NCBI GenBank assembly: GCA_000719695.1 | Contig: JOHN01000022.1 | Coordinates: 1 to 64,000 of the forward strand | Length of the DNA: 64,000 bases | Direction of reading: 5' to 3' | Origin: Streptomyces sp. NRRL F-6131 | GTDB lineage: Bacteria > Actinomycetota > Actinomycetes > Streptomycetales > Streptomycetaceae | In this document: piece by piece, positions 46,361-55,500 of the stretch | Position numbering within the stretch: position 1 is the first letter of the stretch | How the letters are laid out: each line of letters begins with the position of its first letter | Notes under the pieces: generated by a model | What the model was told of the DNA's origin: nothing | The model's database searches: none | Seen by the model: only the letters and a program-made list of their open reading frames with translations | Position numbers and translations under genes: made by a program

Positions 46361-48538
46361 CTATCCGATCTTCAGCTGCTTGATCTCCGTGGTCTGGTCG
46401 ATGTCGGAGGATCTGATCACCACCGACACCACCCAGTTCCCGGCGAGCGGCAGCTGGGCCGTCCCGGTCCAGCGCCCGGTGCCCTCGGCGGTGAGCGGGA
46501 CGGTGAGCGGGCCGAGGTCGCGGTCCGGCAGGGTGAAGGCGAGCTCGACCTCCGGGACCTCGACCGGCGAGCCGTCGGTGCCGTCCAGCGCCAGGTGCAC
46601 CTCGTTCGACCCGGTGGCCGCCGGGTTGAGGGTGACCGTCGCGGTGCCCTTGGCGTTCGGCGTCCGCCCCTTGGTGTCGTACGGGAGCTTGAGCTCCACG
46701 GTCCGGCCGGGCACCGTCTGCGGGGCGGGCGCCCCACCGGGGGCCACCGGAGCGGGCGCCCCGTTCGCCGCGGCGGCCGCGACCTCGCCCGCCACCCGGC
46801 CGGGCGGGGAGTTGGTGAGCAGGGTGGTGACCACCAGGACGGCCACCGCGACCCCCGCCTCGACCAGCACCGAGCGGCGCAGCCCGGCCCGGGTCGGGGT
46901 GAGCCCGCGGTCCCGGTCGGCGTTGGCCCGGGCGGCCCGCTGACGGTCCAGCTGGGCCCGGCGGACCGGGTCGTCGGCCCCGGAGGCGACGTCGGCGCTG
47001 TCGATGGCGGTGGCGGCGGTGGCGGCGGTGGCGGTGGTCGTGGGGGCCGCGACGGCGACCGCCGCCGGGACGACCTCGGCCGCCTCCTCCGGGCTGGCCC
47101 GCAGCCGGGCCAGCCAGGTGCGGGACATCCAGGCGACGCCCAGCATGGCGATCACGCAGCCGGTCTTGATCAGCAGCAGCCGCCCGTAGTCGGTGCCGGT
47201 CAGCGCGCCCCAGGTGCCGAGGCCGCGCCAGGACTGGTAGACGCCGGTGCCGGCCAGGACCAGGACGGCGCCGAAGGCGATCTTCGAGAAACGGTCGGCG
47301 ACCTCCGCGCCGATCCCCTCGCGCAGCCCGACCAGCATCGCCGCCAGGCCGCCCAGCCAGAGCGCCATGGCGACCAGGTGGAGCATGCCGAGCGGCAGTG
47401 ACAGCCAGACCTGGATGCCCACCGAGGCGTGGTCGGCGCCCACCCAGGTCGCGGAGAGCGCGACGGCCAGCACCAGCCCGGCCACCCCGAGGCCCAGCCG
47501 GGCCTCGCGCTGCGGCCGTTCGGCGGCGCGCCGCTCCAGCTCCCGCAGCTCGGCCTCCTCCGGGTCACCGGCGGTCGTGCCCGCGGTCGTCCCGGCGGAC
47601 CCGCCGCCGTCCGCGGGTTCCGGCGTCCGCCCGGCGGCGCGGGCCGGGGACTGGCCGAGCTGGCCGACCAGCAGGGACAGGAACACCCCGCTCGCGGCGA
47701 GCAGCAGCAGCCGGGCCGCCAGCGCGGTGCCGATCCGCTCGTCCAGCGTGGCGCGGATCAGCGACAGGTCGAAGGCCTTGCCGACCCCCGAGCCCCGCTC
47801 GTACGGGCCGCGCAGCATCAGCACCGCGACGGTGGACACCAGCAGGGCCACCCAGCCGGTCATCAGCAGCCGCTGGACCGGCCGCCGGGCCGCCCCGGCC
47901 GGCCAGCAGAGCAGCACGAAGCCGGCCGCGCCGGCGAGCAGCGCGAACGCCGCGTAGGCGACCGTCCGCCCGGTGCCGTAGAGCGCGGCGACCAGGCCGT
48001 CCGCCTCGGCGTTCTGCAGTGCCGCGGTGGAGACGGTGGTGGCCGAGGGCGCGCCGATGGAGAAGGTGAAGGCGCCGCCGATCGGGTGCGAGTCCTCCGA
48101 CACGGCCCGCCAGGCGACGGTGTAGGTGCCGTTGGCGAGCCCGGAGCCGAGCCCGACCCGGGCGGTGTTGTCCTTGCCGTCGGCGTGCGCCGGGCTGCCC
48201 GAGTCCACCGCCCGGCCGGACGGGTCGAGCACCCGCACGGAGTCCGAGGAGAGCGAGACGGCCTCGCTGAAGGTCAGCGTGACGGCCTGCGGCGCGGTGG
48301 GCAGGACGGCGCTCTGCGCGGGGTCGGTGGACTGCAGGGCGGCGTGCGCGGCGGCCGGTCCGGCGCCCGCGAGCAGCAGCGCGAGGACCGCGCCGAGCAC
48401 GCCGAGCAGCCCGGTGATCCGCCGGGCGAGCAGCCCGGGTGCCGTCGCGGGTGCCGTCGTGGTGCGCGTGGCCGCGGCCCGTACGGTCGTGGCGCGCGTC
48501 GTCGCGGCGGCTCTCGTCGGCGTCCGTCCCATCAGCAT
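46361..48538 (-). CDS. CopC-CopD fusion, copper resistance/uptake membrane protein
   Basis: A 725-residue protein. After a signal peptide the CopC domain begins at AHAALQSTDPAQ with the copper-ligand histidine, and a second site is near VSEDSHPIGG. A CopD membrane domain with about eight helices follows (from YGTGRTVAYAAFALLAG), interrupted by a cytoplasmic acidic loop. The C-terminal 120 residues form a second extracytoplasmic beta domain similar to YtkA/FixH-like modules (VELAFTLPDRDLGPLTVPL). It lies 14 bp from the DyP gene. AAGGGA precedes ATG 48538. Confidence 0.9.
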   Translation of the reverse strand: MLMGRTPTRAAATTRATTVRAAATRTTTAPATAPGLLARRITGLLGVLGAVLALLLAGAGPAAAHAALQSTDPAQSAVLPTAPQAVTLTFSEAVSLSSDSVRVLDPSGRAVDSGSPAHADGKDNTARVGLGSGLANGTYTVAWRAVSEDSHPIGGAFTFSIGAPSATTVSTAALQNAEADGLVAALYGTGRTVAYAAFALLAGAAGFVLLCWPAGAARRPVQRLLMTGWVALLVSTVAVLMLRGPYERGSGVGKAFDLSLIRATLDERIGTALAARLLLLAASGVFLSLLVGQLGQSPARAAGRTPEPADGGGSAGTTAGTTAGDPEEAELRELERRAAERPQREARLGLGVAGLVLAVALSATWVGADHASVGIQVWLSLPLGMLHLVAMALWLGGLAAMLVGLREGIGAEVADRFSKIAFGAVLVLAGTGVYQSWRGLGTWGALTGTDYGRLLLIKTGCVIAMLGVAWMSRTWLARLRASPEEAAEVVPAAVAVAAPTTTATAATAATAIDSADVASGADDPVRRAQLDRQRAARANADRDRGLTPTRAGLRRSVLVEAGVAVAVLVVTTLLTNSPPGRVAGEVAAAAANGAPAPVAPGGAPAPQTVPGRTVELKLPYDTKGRTPNAKGTATVTLNPAATGSNEVHLALDGTDGSPVEVPEVELAFTLPDRDLGPLTVPLTAEGTGRWTGTAQLPLAGNWVVSVVIRSSDIDQTTEIKQLKIG

Positions 48539-48550
48539 CGTGCGGATCCC

Positions 48551-49060
48551 TTACTGCTGGCCGGGCCGGTAGGTGAGCTCCTTGACCGGCACCTTGACGG
48601 CGATGGTGCCGGTGCGGGCGAAGGTCAGGTCGAGTTCGAGTTCGTCACCGAGGACCGGGGCCTTCTGCCACCCCATGATCATCAGGTGGGTGCCGCCCCG
48701 GGCGAGCTGCAGCGCGCCGTGCGCGGGGACGTCCAGCTTCTCGACCTGCTCCATGGTGGTCGCCGTGGAGCGGTGCATGGTGACCGAGGAGGCGCCGGGG
48801 CTGGAGACCTTGACCAGCTCGTCGCCCTCGCCGCCCTCGTTGCGCACCGTCAGGTAGCCGGCCGCCATGCCGCCGGCCGCCGGCAGCGGGATGTAGGAGT
48901 CGGCGACGCTGAGTCGGGCCGCTCCGCCACCGGCCCGGGCGCCGCCGGCGCCGTCCTGGCCGTCCGCCCCGCAGGCGACCAGGAAGGCGCCGCCGCCCAG
49001 TGCCGTCGCCAGCACCGCCCCTGCCAGCGCCGTCCGGCGGAAGGCGCGGGTGCTCTTCAC
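48551..49060 (-). CDS. PCuAC-type periplasmic copper chaperone (lipoprotein)
   Basis: A 169-residue lipoprotein (lipobox LVAC, C30). The Cu(I) motif H(M)X10MX21HXM appears as MHRSTATTMEQVEKL and later THLMIMG. Such proteins hand copper to Sco or directly to oxidase CuA sites. GTG start overlaps the sco stop by 4 bp, so translation is coupled. Confidence 0.9.
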   Translation of the reverse strand: MKSTRAFRRTALAGAVLATALGGGAFLVACGADGQDGAGGARAGGGAARLSVADSYIPLPAAGGMAAGYLTVRNEGGEGDELVKVSSPGASSVTMHRSTATTMEQVEKLDVPAHGALQLARGGTHLMIMGWQKAPVLGDELELDLTFARTGTIAVKVPVKELTYRPGQQ

Positions 49061-49731
49061 GCGGTGACCCCCTTGGCGAGCAGCGGCAGGTCGTGCTCGA
49101 AGGTCTTCACCTCGGTGCCGCTCAGGTAGAGCACGTGGGCCTTGTCGTCGGAGGGCAGGAAGGCCAGCACCTGGGCGCCGTGGGTGGAGGTGACGGTGCC
49201 GTCGGCGTTGACCACCGGGTCCTCGATCAGGATGCCGAGCGACTTGGCGGCCGTCTTCACCTTGGTCAGGTCCCCGGTCAGGCCTATGAAGTCGCTGCCC
49301 ATCGAGTCCAGCCAGCTGCGCAGCACCTGCGGGGTGTCGCGCTGCGGGTCGGTGGAGATGAACACGACGTCGACCTTCTGCCGCTCCTCCGGGGAGAGCT
49401 TCTTCATCGCCACGCCGATGTCGCCCATGGTGGTCGGGCAGACGTCCGGACAGCTGGTGTAGCCGAAGAACAGCAGCGTCGTCCGGCCGGTGGTCTTCTG
49501 CCGCAGGTCGTACGGCTGCCCGGAGGTGTCGGTCAGCTGGAGGTCCGGCTTGTCGAAGTGCTTGCCGAGCACGGTGCCCTCGTAGGGCGAGTCGGCCTTC
49601 TGCTGGACGACCTTGGCGGGGCTGCCGGAGCCGGAGGAGCCGCAGGCGCTCAGGGTGAGCGCGGCGGCCAGGGCGACGGCGGCGGCGCCGGTCAGCCGGA
49701 CGGTGCGGGAGGTGCGGGCGGAGCGGGGCAT
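49057..49731 (-). CDS. Sco family copper metallochaperone (lipoprotein)
   Basis: A 224-residue thioredoxin-fold lipoprotein (LSAC, C30) with the copper-binding CPDVC pair (C94, C98) and the third ligand histidine in TSTHGAQVLAFLP. Sco proteins deliver copper to cytochrome c oxidase and, in streptomycetes, to other extracytoplasmic cuproenzymes. ATG 49731 gives a normal signal peptide; GTG 49761 would add ten residues. A large hairpin separates it from the ycnI-like gene upstream. Confidence 0.92.
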   Translation of the reverse strand: MPRSARTSRTVRLTGAAAVALAAALTLSACGSSGSGSPAKVVQQKADSPYEGTVLGKHFDKPDLQLTDTSGQPYDLRQKTTGRTTLLFFGYTSCPDVCPTTMGDIGVAMKKLSPEERQKVDVVFISTDPQRDTPQVLRSWLDSMGSDFIGLTGDLTKVKTAAKSLGILIEDPVVNADGTVTSTHGAQVLAFLPSDDKAHVLYLSGTEVKTFEHDLPLLAKGVTA

Positions 49732-49758
49732 GGGAAGGTCCGATCGTGTGCGGTGGAT

Positions 49759-49825
49759 CACCGGCGGGGCCGCGCCCGGGGCGCGGGCGGGACCGCGAGG
49801 GGTGCCGGGCGCGGCCCCGCCGGTG
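49759..49825 (-). terminator. 21-bp-stem hairpin between ycnI-like and sco genes
   Basis: Perfect 21-bp arms at 49759-49779 and 49805-49825 with a 25-nt loop. In the leftward transcript it follows the ycnI-like stop by 6 bp, so it may terminate or attenuate before sco, or protect the upstream message. Confidence 0.65.
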
Positions 49826-49831
49826 CGGGGG

Positions 49832-50605
49832 TCAGGAGGCCGAGCCGCCGCTCCGGCGGCGCAGGCCGAGGACGCCGACGGCGGTGCCGATCACGCCGAC
49901 CACGATGCCGACGACGCCGAGCACCCGGGCGGTGGAGTCGCTCGCCTTGTCGTCCGAGGAGGCGGTGTCGTTCTTGGCGGCGTCGCCGTGCCCGTGGCCG
50001 TCGGCCGCGGCCGACGGGGTGGCGGACGCGGTGGCGCTCACGCCGTGGCCGTCGGCGGAGGCGGCCTTGGACAGCTTCAGCACCGGGGCGGGCTTGGCCG
50101 GCTCCGGCTGGCCGTCCTTGGCCTCGTCGATCCAGCGGACGACGTCGCCGTTCTCGTAGCTCTGCAGCGCCTTGAAGACCAGCTTGTCGGTGTCGGTCGG
50201 CAGCGGGCCGAGCGAGACGCGGAACTCCTGGAACTGGCCGGGGGCGATCTTCACACCGGCGTCGGCGGTCCAGGTGATCTTGGAGACGGCCTCGTTGACG
50301 TCGTTGCCGTGCACCTTGAGCGGCTTGTCGAGCTTGGCCTTCTCGACGGTGGCGGTCCAGCCGGGCAGCGGCTGGGTCCGGACGGAGGCCAGCGGGTGGT
50401 CCAGCGGGAGGTTGACCTCCAGCTTGACGGTGCCGGCGGCGTCGTTCTCGTTCGGGACCCGGAAGTCGACGGCGGTGTAGCCGCCCTGCTCGGCACTGCC
50501 CGGGTTCACGGTGACGTGGGCGAAGGCGGGGCCGGCCAGGGCCACCACGGAGGCGGCGGCGGCGAGGGCGACGGCGGCGGTACGACGGGCGGGAAGGGAA
50601 CGCAT
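49832..50605 (-). CDS. YcnI family copper-binding membrane protein
   Basis: A 257-residue protein. Signal peptidase cleavage after AFA places H30 at the mature N-terminus (HVTVNPGSAEQGGYTAVDF), the copper ligand of the YcnI (DUF1775) fold. A His/Asp/Ser-rich linker (ADGHGHGDAAKND) and a C-terminal helix with Arg tail follow. First of the five leftward copper genes after the His-rich membrane protein. Confidence 0.9.
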   Translation of the reverse strand: MRSLPARRTAAVALAAAASVVALAGPAFAHVTVNPGSAEQGGYTAVDFRVPNENDAAGTVKLEVNLPLDHPLASVRTQPLPGWTATVEKAKLDKPLKVHGNDVNEAVSKITWTADAGVKIAPGQFQEFRVSLGPLPTDTDKLVFKALQSYENGDVVRWIDEAKDGQPEPAKPAPVLKLSKAASADGHGVSATASATPSAAADGHGHGDAAKNDTASSDDKASDSTARVLGVVGIVVGVIGTAVGVLGLRRRSGGSAS

Positions 50606-50816
50606 GGGGTTGGTGTCTCCGTTCGGAGGCTCGGCGGGCAGGCCCGCTCCCGGGCACGGGAAGGTCCGTGCCGCGGCGGGGCCGCGCGGCGGGGGGAAGG
50701 ACGTGGGGGAGGCCGCAGGACCGCACGGGTCGGGCGGGTACGGCAGGCTGCCGCGTACTCCCGGACGCCGCCGGACCGCTACCGGTGGGGGGACACCGGG
50801 GACACGGGGGCGCGGG

Positions 50817-51659
50817 TCAGTACGCGAACGCCCCGCGCGGCGGACCGCGCCGCACCACGCTGTGCCGCAGCGCGGCACCGGCCGGCAGCGGGTCGTCCCC
50901 GTCGCGTCCGCCGGAGCGGCGGACCGGGCCGGCGGGCAGGCCGAACAGGCCGCGCAGCAGCACCGCCGCCAGCGCGCACGCCGTCCGCAGCGGCTCCGCC
51001 GCCCCGGCCCGCGCCGCCGCCGCGGTGATCCGCACCAGCCGCCAGAGCGCGGCCTCGCCGCGCCGCAGCCACCAGCCGGCTACCAGGGCCGCGCCCAGGT
51101 GGGCCGCCAGCATCGTCGGCGTCATCCCGAACGCCCCGCCCTGCCACCACGGCACGGCCGCGTACGCCCGCGGGTCCAGACCCGCGCCGGCCACCACCTG
51201 CTCGGCGGTCGGGCTGCCGGGCAGCCCGATCAGGGTGCCGGGCCGGGCCTCGTTGCAGACCAGCCGGCTCGCCACCTGCGGCAGGGTCAGCGGACCGGAG
51301 CCCAGCGGACCGCCGTGGTGCGCGCCGGACACCGCACCGGCGGCGCCGTGGCCGCCGAAGGAGTGGAAGAGGCAGTGCAGCCCGAACTGACCCGCGCCCA
51401 GCGCCCCGGCGATCGCGCCGAGCGAGCGTTCCCGGCCGCCGAGGGCGGTGGCGAGCGCCAGCACGGCGGCGAACCCGGCCGCGAGCGCGGGCAGGGCGAC
51501 GTCCCCGCCGGAGGCCAGGGCGTGCCCGGCGGCCGCGATCAGCGTGCACACCAGGGCGAACGGGACCGCCCGGGCAAGCCGCAGGTCCCAGGCGGCGGCC
51601 CCCACCGGCGCGTCCGGTGCGGGGGCGCCCGGGTGCGGGGCGGCGGCTGGGGCAGTCAT
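50817..51659 (-). CDS. His-rich integral membrane protein near the copper genes
   Basis: A 280-residue protein with about five helices. Histidines cluster in LHCLFHSFGGHG and SGAHHGG, between helices, and MTPTMLAAHLGAAL lies further on, which could bind metal. I recognise it only as a type commonly seen beside YcnI genes in streptomycetes. It precedes the ycnI-like gene by 211 bp in the same direction. Function in copper transport is an inference. Confidence 0.7.
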   Translation of the reverse strand: MTAPAAAPHPGAPAPDAPVGAAAWDLRLARAVPFALVCTLIAAAGHALASGGDVALPALAAGFAAVLALATALGGRERSLGAIAGALGAGQFGLHCLFHSFGGHGAAGAVSGAHHGGPLGSGPLTLPQVASRLVCNEARPGTLIGLPGSPTAEQVVAGAGLDPRAYAAVPWWQGGAFGMTPTMLAAHLGAALVAGWWLRRGEAALWRLVRITAAAARAGAAEPLRTACALAAVLLRGLFGLPAGPVRRSGGRDGDDPLPAGAALRHSVVRRGPPRGAFAY

Positions 51660-51887
51660 GGCCGGGCCATCATCTCATCGCCCACGCGCCCCGGATCGGC
51701 AGGGTGGGAAATCCCTACGAATGCCCCGTTCGGCCCCGCGCACGGCCCCCGGTGTGCGCTGCTCGGCACATGCCCGTCCCCCCGTCCATCCGCCGAACGG
51801 GCGGTAGCGGGCCTTCGGCACGGTTCACCTCCGCACCGCCCGGAGATACCTCGTTATATGTGGAGCCGCAGCCAGGAGGGACCTCCC

Positions 51888-52541
51888 GTGGACATCTGGT
51901 GGACTCTGCACCTCAAGCGCGACCCGGCCAGCGTGCCGCTCGCCCGCCGGATACTGCTCGGCGCGATGGCGACCGCGGGCGTCGACCCGCAGATCGCCCA
52001 CGACCTCGGCGTCGCCCTCAGCGAGGCCTGCGCCAACGCCGTCGAGCACGGCGCGTGCGGGCGGCCCGACGACGGCTACCAGGTCACCGCGTCGATCAGC
52101 GGCGACCTGCTGCGGATCGAGGTGACCGACTCGGGCCCCGGCCTGCCCGGCCCCGACAAGGCGTCCCGCCGGCCGGCCCCCGCGCCCGCCCCCGCGGCGC
52201 CGCCCGCCCGCCCCGCCGGCCGGCCGCAGCCCCGCCGCCGCGCGCGGCGCGGCCGCGTCACCGTCCCCGGGCCGCTGCTCATCACCCACCGCCCGCGCCG
52301 CGACGGCCGTCCGTACGACACCCACGTCCTCCCGGCGGCGGCCGACCCGGTGCCCACGCTCCGGCCGCTGGACCTCGACACCCTGCCGGACCTCACCGCG
52401 GAGTCCGGCCGCGGCCTCTTCCTCATCCACGCCCTCACCGACCACGTCCAGCTCCGCAACCATCCGCTGCGGGGGGCGATCGTCAGCTTCGACAAGATCC
52501 TCAAGTGGCAGGACGGCGCCCTGCTGCGCCGGGCCTCGTAG
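51888..52541 (+). CDS. RsbW-like anti-sigma-type ATP-binding protein with a long insert
   Basis: A 217-residue HATPase_c protein of the family streptomycetes use as serine kinases or anti-sigma factors. The N-box is LSEACANAVEHG and G1 is TDSGPGL; the G2 region is ESGRGLFLIHALTD. About 75 residues rich in Pro, Arg and Ala separate G1 and G2, far longer than in typical RsbW. GTG 51888 follows AGGAGG by 8 nt; ATG 51858 upstream in frame lacks a site. No sigma or anti-anti-sigma gene is adjacent. Confidence 0.82.
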   Translation: MDIWWTLHLKRDPASVPLARRILLGAMATAGVDPQIAHDLGVALSEACANAVEHGACGRPDDGYQVTASISGDLLRIEVTDSGPGLPGPDKASRRPAPAPAPAAPPARPAGRPQPRRRARRGRVTVPGPLLITHRPRRDGRPYDTHVLPAAADPVPTLRPLDLDTLPDLTAESGRGLFLIHALTDHVQLRNHPLRGAIVSFDKILKWQDGALLRRAS

Positions 52542-52556
52542 CCGAGGGCCCGGGCG

Positions 52557-53243
52557 TCACCCGGCGCGGTAGGCCCGGAGGAACGCCGCGACGCCGGTGG
52601 TGATCAGCCGGTCGGTCTCCTCCTGCGGCAGCGGCAGCACGCCGTAGTGCGACTGCTGCACGATCGCGTGCGAGATCAGGGCCGTGAAGTGGGCGGCCGT
52701 CGTGGCCGGGTCCCCGTGCACGTCGATCAGCCCGGCGTCGGCGAGGACCGTCATCGCCTCGGCGAGGGCCCGCCCGGTGGGCCGGGGGCCCGCGTCCCGC
52801 CACGCGGTCAGCAGCTCCGCCGGTACGTGGTCGGCCTCGGCGTGGATGTGCCGGACGAGGGCGAAGTGGTCCGGGAAGTCGGTCATCATGCCGATGAGCG
52901 CGCGGGCGAGCGCGACGAGGTCCCGTTCGAGGTCCTCCGGGCGGGGTGGACGGGCGGGGTCCACCAGGGCGCGGATCCGGGCGATCTGGGCGTCCCGCAC
53001 CTCGTGGGAGGTCCAGGTGACGACGGTGCGGAAGAGCTCCGCCTTGCCGCCCGGGAAGTAGTTGTACAGCGTGCGCGTCGAGACGTCGGCGGCGGCCGCC
53101 AGCGCGTCGACCGAGGCGCGCGTGTAGCCCTCGCGGCCGAAGACCGCGCAGGCCGCGCTCGCCATGGCCCGGCCCTTCGCCAGTTTCCGCGGCGAGATCC
53201 CCTCGGGCGCCGTGCCCGCTCCGGTCCGGTGGTCGCTCCCCAT
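52557..53243 (-). CDS. TetR family repressor
   Basis: A 228-residue regulator with N-terminal HTH (ASVDALAAAADVSTRTLYNYFP) and a variable helical ligand domain. It is divergent from the FMN reductase-MFS pair, and two tandem palindromes fill the gap, so it very likely represses both itself and that operon, released by a compound the MFS pump exports (inference). Confidence 0.9.
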   Translation of the reverse strand: MGSDHRTGAGTAPEGISPRKLAKGRAMASAACAVFGREGYTRASVDALAAAADVSTRTLYNYFPGGKAELFRTVVTWTSHEVRDAQIARIRALVDPARPPRPEDLERDLVALARALIGMMTDFPDHFALVRHIHAEADHVPAELLTAWRDAGPRPTGRALAEAMTVLADAGLIDVHGDPATTAAHFTALISHAIVQQSHYGVLPLPQEETDRLITTGVAAFLRAYRAG

Positions 53244-53259
53244 GTCCGCCTCCTCGCTG

Positions 53260-53298
53260 ATTACAACGACCGTTGTAATTTCTGCAACGCTCGTTGTA
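53260..53298. promoter_or_regulatory. Two tandem TetR operators
   Basis: Site 1 (53260-53279) is a perfect palindrome, arms ATTACAACG / CGTTGTAAT around AC. Site 2 (53283-53298) repeats the core CAACG-CT-CGTTG. Centres are 21 bp apart, two helical turns, so two repressor dimers would bind the same face. They lie between the TetR start and the FMN reductase. Confidence 0.85.
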
Positions 53299-53354
53299 GT
53301 TTACCGGAGGGGGCCGCAGCGGGCGGCCGAACCGCCGAACGAGGGGACACCGTC

Positions 53355-53996
53355 ATGCCTGCCGACACCACGCTCCTGGCCACCGCCGCCACCGACTCCG
53401 TCGCCGGTGACGGCCCACTGCGGGTCGCCGTCATCGTCGGCAGCGTCCGCGAAGGCCGCCAGGGCCGCGCCGTCGCCGACTGGTTCCTCCGCACCGCCGC
53501 CGGCGACCCCGGCCTGGACCTGGACGTCATCGACCTCGTCGACGTCCCCCTGCCGCTCGCCATGCCCGACTGGGGCGGCACCCCGGCCCCGGAGGCCGCC
53601 GCGGTCCTCGCGGACGTGACGCCCCGCCTGGCCGCCGCCGACGCCTTCGTCGTCGTCACCGCCGAGTACAACCACAGCTTCCCGGCGGCCCTGAAGAACC
53701 TCATCGACTGGCACTACACCCCGTGGCAGGCCAAGCCGGTCGGCTTCGTCTCCTACGGCGGCCTCGGCGGCGGCCTGCGGGCGGTCGAGCAGCTGCGGCT
53801 GGTCTTCGCCGAGTTGCACGCCGTCACGGTGCGGGACGCGGTCAGCCTGCACGGCCCCTGGTCCGGCCTCGCCGAGGACGGCACCCCGCGCGACACCACC
53901 GTCAGCGAGGGCGCCGTCAAGGGCATGCTCGGCCAGCTCACCTGGTGGGGCCGGGCGCTGCGCTCCGCCCGCCGCACCCGCCCCTACCAGGGCTGA
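53355..53996 (+). CDS. NADPH-dependent FMN reductase
   Basis: A 213-residue flavodoxin-like oxidoreductase. FMN phosphate loop VIVGSVREGRQGRAVADWF, and the ring-binding TAEYNHSFPAALKNLIDWHY and SYGGLGGGLRAVEQLR segments are typical of the NADPH-dependent FMN reductase/quinone reductase family. It begins 57 bp after the TetR operators and ends 14 bp before the MFS gene, so they form one unit, perhaps detoxifying electrophiles or quinones. Confidence 0.9.
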   Translation: MPADTTLLATAATDSVAGDGPLRVAVIVGSVREGRQGRAVADWFLRTAAGDPGLDLDVIDLVDVPLPLAMPDWGGTPAPEAAAVLADVTPRLAAADAFVVVTAEYNHSFPAALKNLIDWHYTPWQAKPVGFVSYGGLGGGLRAVEQLRLVFAELHAVTVRDAVSLHGPWSGLAEDGTPRDTTVSEGAVKGMLGQLTWWGRALRSARRTRPYQG

Positions 53997-54010
53997 GAGG
54001 GAGAAGGGCC

Positions 54011-55435
54011 ATGACCGCCACCCGGCTCGCCGAACCGCCCGTCCAGGACGCGGTGGAGCCGCCGCGGAGCTCCTCCGCCGCGCTCAACCGCACCCTCGCC
54101 GTCGTCATCACCGGCTCCGTCATGTCCGTGCTCGACATGACGATCGTCCACGTCGCGCTGCGCAGCCTCGCCGAGGAACTCGACGCCCCGCTGACGACCG
54201 TCCAGTGGACGGCCACGGCCTACACCCTCGCGCTCGCCGCCGTCGTGCCCACCGCCGCCTGGGCGCTGGGCCGGTTCGGCGCCAAACGCACCTACCTGAC
54301 CGCCCTCGCCCTCTTCACCCTCGGCTCCCTCCTCGCCGCGTGCGCCTGGGACGTCGGCAGCCTGATCGCCTACCGGGCCGTGCAGGGGCTCGGCGGCGGC
54401 CTGCTCGCCCCGGTCGGCATGGCGATGGTGATGCGCACCGCCGACCGGGCCCGTCTCGGCCGGGCGATGGCCCTGCTCGGACTGCCCGTCCTGGTCGGCC
54501 CGGTGGCCGGCCCCGTCCTCGGCGGATGGCTGCTCGACACCGCCTCCTGGCACTGGATCTTCCTCGTCAACCTGCCCGTCGGAGCGGTCGCCCTGTTCCT
54601 CGCCGCGAAGCTGCTCCGACCCGACCGACCGCGCCCGGCGGCTCCCGCGCCGGCCAGGCTCGACGTCCCCGGCCTGCTGCTGCTCTCCCCGGGCCTCGCC
54701 CTGCTGCTCCACGGACTGTCCCGCGGCGGGGAACTGGGCGACCCCACCGCCCCCGGCGCCCTCGTGCCCGCCCTCGTCGGCGCCGTCCTCGTGGCCGTCT
54801 TCGTCCGCCGCGCCCTGACCTCCGACGACCCGCTGATCGACCTCCGGCTGCTGCGCCACCGCACCTTCGCCGCCGGCGCCGGCACCCTCGCCCTCTTCAC
54901 CGGCGGGTACTTCGGATCGATGCTGCTCGCCCCGATGTACTGGCAGCAGGGACGCGGCCTGAGCGCCACGGCGGCCGGACTCCTCGGCGCACCGGCCGGT
55001 CTGGCCGTCGGCGCGGCCATGCAGATCGCGTCCCGCCGCGTCGACGAGGTCGCGCCGCGGCACCTGATCCGGTTCGGCATCGCGCTCGGCGCCGTCGGCA
55101 TGGCCCTGACGGCGCTGCAGACGGGGACGGAGGGCGTGCCGACGTGGCGGGTCGTCGGCGCGGCGATGCTGATGGGCGTCGGCGCGGGCACGACGCTGAT
55201 GCCGACGATGACCACCGCCACCCGGGACCTCCCGCAGGACCGCCTGGCCGCGGCGAGCACCGTGCTGAGCATCAACTCCCAGGTCTGGGCCTCGGTGGGG
55301 ACGGCGCTCATGTCCCTGCTCCTGGGCTCCTGCGGCACGACCCCCGCCGGGTTCCGCATCACCTACGCGGTCGCCGCCGTCCTCCTCGCCCTGGCCCTGG
55401 TCCCCGCCTCCTTCCTGCCGTCGCGCCGCCCGTGA
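54011..55435 (+). CDS. MFS multidrug exporter, DHA2 family
   Basis: A 474-residue, fourteen-helix drug:proton antiporter. Motifs: SVLDMTIVHVALRSLAEEL in helix 1 (motif D1), WALGRFGAKRTYL loop (motif A), RAVQGLGGGLLAPVGMAMV (motif B) and GPVAGPVLGGWLLD (motif C). It is cotranscribed with the FMN reductase behind the TetR operators. Substrate unknown. Confidence 0.92.
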   Translation: MTATRLAEPPVQDAVEPPRSSSAALNRTLAVVITGSVMSVLDMTIVHVALRSLAEELDAPLTTVQWTATAYTLALAAVVPTAAWALGRFGAKRTYLTALALFTLGSLLAACAWDVGSLIAYRAVQGLGGGLLAPVGMAMVMRTADRARLGRAMALLGLPVLVGPVAGPVLGGWLLDTASWHWIFLVNLPVGAVALFLAAKLLRPDRPRPAAPAPARLDVPGLLLLSPGLALLLHGLSRGGELGDPTAPGALVPALVGAVLVAVFVRRALTSDDPLIDLRLLRHRTFAAGAGTLALFTGGYFGSMLLAPMYWQQGRGLSATAAGLLGAPAGLAVGAAMQIASRRVDEVAPRHLIRFGIALGAVGMALTALQTGTEGVPTWRVVGAAMLMGVGAGTTLMPTMTTATRDLPQDRLAAASTVLSINSQVWASVGTALMSLLLGSCGTTPAGFRITYAVAAVLLALALVPASFLPSRRP

Positions 55436-55500
55436 CCGCTGCCGTGCGCACCGCCTCCCGCCCGGACCCGCGGGCGCGGGAGGGGACGGGCGGGGCCGGA

